From the NCBI RefSeq assembly GCF_003574445.1, contig NZ_KZ984559.1, positions 188,543 through 252,542 on the forward strand: a stretch of 64,000 nt of DNA. Reading direction: 5' to 3'. Below the pieces are notes generated by a model. That model was not told where the DNA came from, did no database searches, and saw only the letters and a list, made by a program, of their open reading frames with translations. This DNA comes from Streptomyces sp. YIM 130001 (GTDB lineage: Bacteria > Actinomycetota > Actinomycetes > Streptomycetales > Streptomycetaceae). The position numbers and the translations under genes are program-made. This document shows, one piece after another, positions 51,410-57,566 of this stretch. How positions within the stretch are numbered: the stretch's first letter is position 1; the number at the start of each line of letters is the position of its first letter.

Positions 51410-51605
51410 TCACGGCGTGCGCGGCGCCGCCGCGCGTAGGCCACCGTGACGAGCGCGAGGACCGGGCCCGGGCGAGCAGGGCGGGCAGGCACGGGACGTC
51501 GCCCAGTACGCGGTTCCGTCCGGGGCCCACGGGGTCGCCCCTGCCGTCCGTGCCGTTCCGGCTCCAGGCGCCGAGGACGGCGACCGCGGTGAGGGCGCCG
51601 CCCGA
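51410..51605 (-). pseudogene. Frameshifted remnant of a small membrane protein
   Basis: On the minus strand one frame gives GGALTAVAVLGAWSRNGTDG, a second WAPDGTAYWATSRA, the first again CLPALLA, and a third GPVLALVTVAYARRRRARR with a stop at 51410. Joined, they read like the C-terminus of a membrane protein with a basic cytoplasmic tail. Two or three indels would be needed, so this is a decayed gene. The rest of 51292-51914 shows no other supported gene. Confidence 0.45.
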
Positions 51606-51914
51606 GCGGCCCGACCGATCGGGCGAGGCGCGACGGAGGCGGACCCGGAGTACACCTGGAGAACGGTCGGTCGGGCTGGCGCGACCGACCGGACCAGCCG
51701 TTCGCGTACCGGGACGCGAGGACGTCATGGCTGTAGTCCCGTGCGCCGGCGGGGAGTTGGGGTGTGTGACCCGAGATGCCCGCGATCGAGGCCTGGCTCG
51801 TCGAGCGCGAGCTTCCTGCAGTTCAGGCTCCCAGAAACGTCCGAGCGCCAAGGTCCCTTCCGCCGCCGACCGCGCGCCTCACGCGGATCCGTTCAGTGGC
51901 GGCGGGCCGGCGGG

Positions 51915-52598
51915 TCATTCCCCGCTGCTCGCCGTCCGCTCCATCGTCGTACGGGAGTCGTCGAGGTAGTCGCGCAGCTGGCGTTCGGCCAGGTCCGCGT
52001 CGCCGGTGCGGAGGGTCTCCAGCAGGGTCCTGTTCAGCCCCAGGTAGGGGATGTGCAGGGCGCGCGGGTCGTCGACACAGTGAAAGGCCAGGCGCAGCTC
52101 GGCCAGCACGCTGCGCATCGTCTCGTCGATCCTGCGGATGCCGGCAAGGGCTATCAGTTCGCGGTGGAAGTGGAAGTTCGCCGCGCCCAGCGCCGCCCAG
52201 TCCTGTGCCGCCACTGCCTTGTCGCCGTCGTCGGCGGCCGCGGCGAGCCCTTCGAGGGCGAAGGGCGGATCGCCCAGGCAACGCAGGACCGCGCACTCCA
52301 CCAGCATGCGCATCCGGTAGATATCGGCGATGTCCGCACTGCTGGGACGGCGCACGAAGACACCCCGGTTGAGCTCATGCGCGAGCAGACGCTCATGAGT
52401 GAGCAGACGGAATGCCTCGCGGACGGTGTTGCGCGAGACGCCGAGGGCGGTGCAGATCTCGTCCTCGGAAAGTTTCTCGCCTGGTTTGAACCGCCCCTCA
52501 CCGATGCGCGTACGCAGCAGATCAGTTACCCGTTCCGTGATGCTCGAGCGCCCCAACAGGTCTTTGTCACGGGCCAGTTGATCCATGCCTGGACTCAT
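51915..52598 (-). CDS. GntR-family regulator (FadR/FCD type) of transport and pxp genes
   Basis: A 227-residue FCD-type GntR regulator. The winged helix includes RIGEGRFKPGEKLSEDEICT and LGVSRNTVREAFRLL. The C-terminal helical domain has metal/ligand histidines in NFHFHRELIAL and AFHCVDDP. AAGGAG precedes the ATG at 52598. It is divergent from an MFS gene. A 15-bp palindrome of the FadR-subfamily pattern lies between them and nearly the same site lies before pxpA, so it probably controls both, with a small carboxylate such as 5-oxoproline as candidate ligand. Confidence 0.9.
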   Translation of the reverse strand: MSPGMDQLARDKDLLGRSSITERVTDLLRTRIGEGRFKPGEKLSEDEICTALGVSRNTVREAFRLLTHERLLAHELNRGVFVRRPSSADIADIYRMRMLVECAVLRCLGDPPFALEGLAAAADDGDKAVAAQDWAALGAANFHFHRELIALAGIRRIDETMRSVLAELRLAFHCVDDPRALHIPYLGLNRTLLETLRTGDADLAERQLRDYLDDSRTTMERTASSGE

Positions 52599-52674
52599 CA
52601 GATGGCTCCTTCACCGGGCTTGTGATGATCGTATGCCACCCGAGGAAGGGTCACAATGGCTCAGACTCTTGTCT

Positions 52675-52689
52675 GATTGTTCAACAGTC
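52675..52689. promoter_or_regulatory. GntR operator, copy 1 (gntR/MFS divergent region)
   Basis: GATTGTTCAACAGTC is a near-palindrome with one mismatched pair and matches the FadR-subfamily pattern TNGTNNNACN. A second inverted repeat, TCAGAC-TCTT-GTCTGA (52661-52676), directly abuts it. It is almost identical to the site at 55016. Confidence 0.65.
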
Positions 52690-52746
52690 CCCATGCTGGA
52701 TGCGTCAACTCGCAGCACCATCAAGGTCCTTGAGAGGTGCACGACC

Positions 52747-54066
52747 ATGAGCACGAGTTCCTCCCCGTCCGACAAGGCAGCCTCGAAGAAGGCCCCGGAC
52801 ACATCTCCGAGTGACGCCGAAGCGGGCCGCATGGCCTGGTTCAGCGAACTGAGCCCCCGCGGCCGACGCGCGTTCTTCGGCGCGTACGGCGGTTACGGCC
52901 TGGATGCGTACGACTTCTACGTTCTGCCGCTGAGCATGGCGGCGATCGGCGCGTACTTCGCACTCGACAACGGCCAGACCGGCCTGTTGGCGACCACCAC
53001 CCTCGTCGTCTCCGCCGTGGGCGGTGCCCTGGCCGGTGTCTTCGCGGATCGCGTGGGCCGGGTGAAGGCCCTGATGTGGACGGTCGGTGTCTACGCCGTC
53101 TTCACGGTCGCCTGCGGACTGGCGCCGAACTTCGAAACGCTTCTGGTCTTCCGCGCGTTGCAGGGCCTGGGCTTCGGTGGTGAGTGGGCGGTCGGCGCGG
53201 TGCTGGTGGCGGAGTACGCCTCCAGCCGGCATCGCGGGCGCACACTGGGCTGGATCCAGTCGGCCTGGGCGATCGGCTGGGGCCTGGCGGTCCTCGCCTA
53301 CACAGTCGTCTTCCATCTGGTCGGTGATGATCTGGCCTGGCGGGTGCTGTTCTTCACCGGCGCTCTGCCGGCGCTGCTGCTGATCTACATCCGCCGCAGC
53401 GTCACCGACGCACCGGTGGCCAAGGAGCGGCTGCAAGGCGCCGACGGGCGGCACGGCGGCCCCATCGCGTCGTTCGCGGCGATCTTCCGGGGCAGGCTGT
53501 TGCGGACGACGCTGCTGGCCGCGCTGATGTCCACCGGTGTCCAAGGCGGCTACTACACGCTGGCGACCTGGATGCCGAACTACCTGGCCACGGAACGGGG
53601 CCTGGCGGTCACCGGCGTCGGCGGCTTCCTGGTGGTGCAGATCGCCGGCGCCTTCAGCGGCTACATCACCGGCGCCCATCTCGCCGACCGGCTGGGCCGC
53701 CGCGCCACGATCCAGCTCTTCGCGGTGCTGTCCGCCGTCTGTGTCCTCGCGTACTCCCAGGTGCCGGCGGGCTGGGACGGAGTCTCGCTGCTGCTGGGCT
53801 TCCCGCTCGGCTTCTGCATGTCGGCGATCTTCTCGAGCTTCGGCTCCTTCCTCGCCGAGCTCTATCCCACCGAAGTCCGCGGCACCGGACAGGGCTTCAC
53901 CTACAACATGGGCCGCGGTATCGGTGCCGTCTTTCCCACCATCGTCGGCTTCCTCTCCGACAGTTGGGGCGTCGGCGGCGCTCTGACCTTCGCCGCCGCG
54001 GGCTACGCCCTGGCCTTCGTCGCGTTGTTCGGCCTGCCCGAGACCAGCGGCACCGAACTGCGCTGA
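52747..54066 (+). CDS. MFS transporter (AAHS/aromatic-acid or organic-acid type)
   Basis: A 439-residue, 12-segment MFS transporter. GYGLDAYDFYVLPLSMAAIG in helix 1 carries the acidic residues typical of the organic-acid branch. ADRVGRVKAL is the helix 2/3 loop, and ALQGLGFGGEWAVGAVLVAE the helix 4/5 region. Substrates of the branch are aromatic, hydroxy or sialic acids. The start is the ATG at 52747 with GAGAGG upstream. It is controlled from the region shared with the GntR gene; the linked pxpABC suggests 5-oxoproline or a related acid as cargo. Confidence 0.88.
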   Translation: MSTSSSPSDKAASKKAPDTSPSDAEAGRMAWFSELSPRGRRAFFGAYGGYGLDAYDFYVLPLSMAAIGAYFALDNGQTGLLATTTLVVSAVGGALAGVFADRVGRVKALMWTVGVYAVFTVACGLAPNFETLLVFRALQGLGFGGEWAVGAVLVAEYASSRHRGRTLGWIQSAWAIGWGLAVLAYTVVFHLVGDDLAWRVLFFTGALPALLLIYIRRSVTDAPVAKERLQGADGRHGGPIASFAAIFRGRLLRTTLLAALMSTGVQGGYYTLATWMPNYLATERGLAVTGVGGFLVVQIAGAFSGYITGAHLADRLGRRATIQLFAVLSAVCVLAYSQVPAGWDGVSLLLGFPLGFCMSAIFSSFGSFLAELYPTEVRGTGQGFTYNMGRGIGAVFPTIVGFLSDSWGVGGALTFAAAGYALAFVALFGLPETSGTELR

Positions 54067-54611
54067 ACCCAGCCGACGCCCTACCTCTGGGCGGGCCAAC
54101 AGAGCGGCGACTCGGGGACGTTGGGGGGCGGAGGACGGATGAGGAACGGTTGCGATGGCGAGCACTGCGACGAGCGGGACGCAGATGAGCTCGAAAGCCA
54201 CCCACCGCGAGGCGGGTGGACCTCCGGTCGGCCCGTTCCGGCGGCCCGTGGTCGGCGGGCGCCGCTGCGTCGCCGCGGCGGCGCGACAGCGCTGGCCCTG
54301 CTCCTTGCGGTGGCCGGGCCGCAGTTGTGGCGCTCCCTGGCGGATCACCTTCCGCCCCGTGCGGCGGCACAGGAACAGGACAAGGATGGGGAGGAGCGCG
54401 GAACCCAGCCGGGCTCCGCGTCGCCCGACCGCTCTCGATTCGGGCCACCTGCCTGCCGCGACAGGTCAACCTGGAAGCCCGTGGAGTGGAGGCGACCGGA
54501 ATCGGCCACGGCTTCGGCCGCGGCGGGGATCGAGGTGCAGGTACGGGCGCGGTTCGAAGGCGGGCGGCTGCTCGGGCTGTGCGGCTGGTGCACGGGGCGC
54601 GGGAACTCGCG

Positions 54612-54671
54612 GCACACGCAGCACACGCAGCACACGCAGCACACGCAGCACACGCAGCACACGCAGCACAC
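54612..54671. repeat. 9-bp tandem repeat (GCACACGCA), about 6.6 copies
   Basis: GCACACGCA is repeated head to tail from 54612 to about 54671 with no mismatches until the array ends in GACGG. There are no spacers, so it is a simple tandem repeat of the variable-number type. Confidence 0.85.
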
Positions 54672-55015
54672 GACGGTCGTGTCCGCCTGCTTCCTCACGC
54701 GAAGTCCACCGGAGACCGGAGAGAAACCGGGCGCCTCATCCTCCCGGCGCGGGCCGCCGGTCGCACCGGTCGCACCGGACGCACGGACCCGGGGCGCGGC
54801 ATGGAGCGCCCAGGTCGGGCGGGAAACGCTGTGGTCGGCATGTGGGCACGTCTGGCGGGCGCGCGCGGTCCTGCCCCTTCCCGACGGTGGGACGCGCACT
54901 GTCTCCACCGCCGGGTACCGGGTCGACTGCCCGGCGGGAACGGCCCCGGCGCCCAGCGAGATTCCCCAACCAGACGTCGGCACACGGGTATTGGACGCCC
55001 GCAGAACCATTGAAG

Positions 55016-55030
55016 GATCGTTCAACAATC
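55016..55030. promoter_or_regulatory. GntR operator, copy 2 (upstream of pxpABC)
   Basis: GATCGTTCAACAATC differs from the site at 52675 at two positions and contains TCGTTCAACAA, an exact fit to the FadR-subfamily pattern TNGTNNNACNA. It lies 214 bp before the pxpA start. Confidence 0.65.
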
Positions 55031-55243
55031 CTCTACGGTGGCCACAGGGCTGAGCCGACGCGACGGCTCCATTCGCGCCCGACTACCCCTGTATGAGGTG
55101 TGCATGAGTGCGGTTCGGAGCACGTCAGCAGCCACCGCCGTCGCCGGCGGGAGAGATGCCGGCTGGTCGGGCATGCCTGTCGGCTGCTGGTGGACGGTGT
55201 TCGCCCTGCCGAGGCTGCCCGGAATCCGCGGTCGGGAGCTCGG

Positions 55244-56044
55244 GTGAAGGAGAGGCTCACGGCTGCTTCCGCGCCCGCTGGACTTCCGCCGGTCGACCTC
55301 AACGCCGATCTCGGCGAAGGGTTCGGCCGCTGGCAGCTGACCGACGACGAGGCCCTGCTGTCCGCCGTCACCAGCGCCAACGTGGCCTGCGGCTTCCACG
55401 CCGGCGACGCCGTGACGATGCGCCGGGTGTGTGACCTGGCCGCCGAGCGTGGCGTGCGTATCGGGGCCCAGATCTCCTATCGGGATCTGGCGGGTTTCGG
55501 GCGGCGGGCGATGGATGTGCCGCCGGACGTACTGGCGGCAGAGACCGCGTATCAGATCGGCGGCCTGGCAGTCTTCGCGCGCGCAGCCGGGCTGCGGGTC
55601 TCCTACGTCCGACCGCACGGCGCCCTCTACCACCGCGTCCTGGACGACGAAGAGCAGGCCGCTGCCGTGGTCGCGGGCATCCAACTGACCGGTGAGCGGC
55701 TGCCGGTGCTGACCATGCCCGGCTCCCGGCTGGCCGCCCGAGCCGTGGCGGCCGGGCTGCCGGCGGTGACGGAGGCGTTCGCGGACCGGGCGTACACGGC
55801 GGCGGGACGGCTGGTGCCGCGCGGCAGTGAAGGGGCGGTCGTCCAGGATCCCGAGACGGTTCTCCAGCGCGCGGTGGCTTTGGCGACCGCGGGCGTCGCG
55901 GCACCGGGGACAGACGGTGGTCCGTCGGTGGCGCAGCCGCGATCGCTGTGTGTGCATGGCGACACCCCGGGCGCCGCGGAGCTGGCGCGACGGATGCGGG
56001 ACCGGCTGGTGGCGGCCGGGATCAGGGTCGAGGCCTTCACATGA
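55244..56044 (+). CDS. pxpA: 5-oxoprolinase subunit A (LamB/YcsF)
   Basis: A 266-residue LamB/YcsF-family subunit of the ATP-dependent PxpABC 5-oxoprolinase, which hydrolyses 5-oxoproline to glutamate. Motifs: DLNADLGEGFGRWQL at the N-terminus, SANVACGFHAGDAVTMRR, and YVRPHGALYH. The start is the GTG at 55244 with GGGAG upstream; upstream in-frame codons are unconserved. First gene of a tight operon; its stop overlaps the pxpB ATG (ATGA). Together with the GntR regulator and MFS gene it suggests use of imported 5-oxoproline or repair of internally formed 5-oxoproline. Confidence 0.92.
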   Translation: MKERLTAASAPAGLPPVDLNADLGEGFGRWQLTDDEALLSAVTSANVACGFHAGDAVTMRRVCDLAAERGVRIGAQISYRDLAGFGRRAMDVPPDVLAAETAYQIGGLAVFARAAGLRVSYVRPHGALYHRVLDDEEQAAAVVAGIQLTGERLPVLTMPGSRLAARAVAAGLPAVTEAFADRAYTAAGRLVPRGSEGAVVQDPETVLQRAVALATAGVAAPGTDGGPSVAQPRSLCVHGDTPGAAELARRMRDRLVAAGIRVEAFT

Positions 56045-56688
56045 CGGTCGAACGCACACCGCGGTTGCGAGTGCTGCCCTACGGGCCGAACGCACTCCTC
56101 GTGGAGTGCGCCGACCATCGTCAAGTCCAGTCACTGCACGCAGAGTTGCTGCACCGTCGTACGGTCGGCGCGCTCCCACCGGTCCGAGAGATCGTGCCAG
56201 GGGAACGCACCGTACTGCTGGACGGCCTGGACGACCCGGACACGCTCGCCGGACAGCTCAGCGGCTGGACACTCGCCCGCACTCCCGACGAGGTGCCGGG
56301 CCCGGCACTCAGGATCCCGGTGCGATACGACGGTGCGGACCTCGACCACATCGCCCGGCACTGGCAGGTGGATGCCGCCGAGGCCGCCCGGCGGCACAGC
56401 GCCGCTCGGTGGCGGGTGGCGTTCTGCGGATTCGTGCCGGGGTTCGCGTATCTCACCGGCGGCTCCGGACTCCCCGCCCTCCCTCGCCGGGCGACGCCGC
56501 GCACCCGGGTGCCCGCCGGTGCGGTCGGCCTCGCCGGCCCCTACACCGGGGTCTATCCGCGCGCCTCCCCCGGCGGCTGGCAGCTCATCGGCACCGTCGT
56601 CGACATCAGGCTGTGGGATCCGCACCGGGAGCCGGCCGCCCTGCTCGCCCCGGGGGCCCAGGTGTACTTCGAGCCGGTGCCCGGATGA
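56041..56688 (+). CDS. pxpB: 5-oxoprolinase subunit B (KipI family)
   Basis: A 215-residue KipI-type subunit (AHS1 domain). LPYGPNALLVECAD opens the protein, and the conserved core is RVAFCGFVPGFAYLTGG and TRVPAGAVGLAGPYTGVYPR. Together with PxpC it forms the kinase/carboxylase-like part of the complex that activates 5-oxoproline with ATP. In Bacillus the family includes KipI, an inhibitor of sporulation kinase A. It overlaps both neighbours by ATGA. Confidence 0.92.
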   Translation: MTVERTPRLRVLPYGPNALLVECADHRQVQSLHAELLHRRTVGALPPVREIVPGERTVLLDGLDDPDTLAGQLSGWTLARTPDEVPGPALRIPVRYDGADLDHIARHWQVDAAEAARRHSAARWRVAFCGFVPGFAYLTGGSGLPALPRRATPRTRVPAGAVGLAGPYTGVYPRASPGGWQLIGTVVDIRLWDPHREPAALLAPGAQVYFEPVPG

Positions 56689-57566
56689 CGCGAGGGCTCC
56701 TCGACGTCGTCAGAGCCGGGGCGCTGACCACAGTGCAGGACGCCGGCCGCCCGGGCCACGCCCACCTCGGTGTTCCCCACTCCGGCGCCCTGGACCAGCC
56801 GGCCAGTCGCCTGGCCAACCGCCTGGTCGGCAACCACTTTGAGGCGGCGGTACTGGAAACCACTTTGGACGGCTGCTCGGTACGCCCACGTCGCACCGTC
56901 CTGGCCGCGGTCACCGGCGCGCCCTGCCCGGTGAAGGTCGACGGACGGCCGGCCCCCTGGGGCGCCTGGGTGCGGGTGCCCGCGGGGGCGCTCCTCGAGG
57001 TGGGCCCCGCGGTTCGCGGCATCAGGTCCTACGTGGCTTTCGCCGGCGGCATCGACGTCGAGCCGGAGCTGGGCAGCCGGGCCACCGATCGCCTCTCCGG
57101 TCTCGGGCCGCCAGCCCTGACCGCCGGGGACACACTCGCACTGGGACCACCGTCGGCCCTCCCTCCCCCGCTCGTCGAGGCGGTTCCGCACCGGGCGCCG
57201 CCGGCCCACCTGGTGCTGCGGATCGCGCCGGGGCCGCGGGCGGACTGGTTCACCCCCGCCGCGCTGCGGCTGCTGACTGCGGCACGGTACGTCGTCTCGG
57301 CCGGCGACCGGGTCGGGCTACGCCTGCACGGTCCGGTGCTGGCCCGGCGCACCCCCGCCGAACTGCCCAGCGAAGGCGTCGTACTGGGCGCGGTGCAGGT
57401 ACCGCCGGACGGGCAGCCGCTGGTCTTCCTCGCCGACCACCCCGTCACCGGCGGCTACCCGGTCATCGCGATCGTCGACCGGCGCGATCTGCCGGACGCC
57501 GCACAGGCGGTGGCGGGTGTCCCCGTGAGATTCGTTCAGTCCTCGTCCTGGGGGCAGCGGTACTGA
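56685..57566 (+). CDS. pxpC: 5-oxoprolinase subunit C (KipA/biotin-carboxylase-like)
   Basis: A 293-residue AHS2-domain protein, the third PxpABC subunit. VVRAGALTTVQDAGRPGHAH and GVPHSGALDQPASRLANRLV are diagnostic at the N-terminus, and VQVPPDGQPLVFLADHPVTG is the conserved C-terminal segment. It partners PxpB in ATP-dependent activation of 5-oxoproline. Its last 31 bp overlap the 3' end of the convergent receptor-like gene. Confidence 0.92.
   Translation: MTRGLLDVVRAGALTTVQDAGRPGHAHLGVPHSGALDQPASRLANRLVGNHFEAAVLETTLDGCSVRPRRTVLAAVTGAPCPVKVDGRPAPWGAWVRVPAGALLEVGPAVRGIRSYVAFAGGIDVEPELGSRATDRLSGLGPPALTAGDTLALGPPSALPPPLVEAVPHRAPPAHLVLRIAPGPRADWFTPAALRLLTAARYVVSAGDRVGLRLHGPVLARRTPAELPSEGVVLGAVQVPPDGQPLVFLADHPVTGGYPVIAIVDRRDLPDAAQAVAGVPVRFVQSSSWGQRY

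Larger units (their letters stand above)
54067..55243. other. 1.18-kb gene-free stretch between the MFS gene and pxpA
   Basis: No supported gene. Open frames exist on both strands but lack family motifs and include a 9-bp repeat translated as HTQ or VCC runs. A short hydrophobic minus-strand segment near 54140-54230 (WVAFELICVPLVAVLAIATV) may be remnant coding DNA. The right end holds a GntR-type operator and the pxpA promoter region. Confidence 0.4.

Noticed and set aside
52705..54348. 547-codon minus-strand open frame opposite the MFS gene
   Set aside because: Gly/Gln/Arg-rich shadow of a real 12-helix transporter on the plus strand.
54612..54671. CRISPR-like array
   Set aside because: The 9-bp unit is far too short and has no spacers; no cas genes are present.
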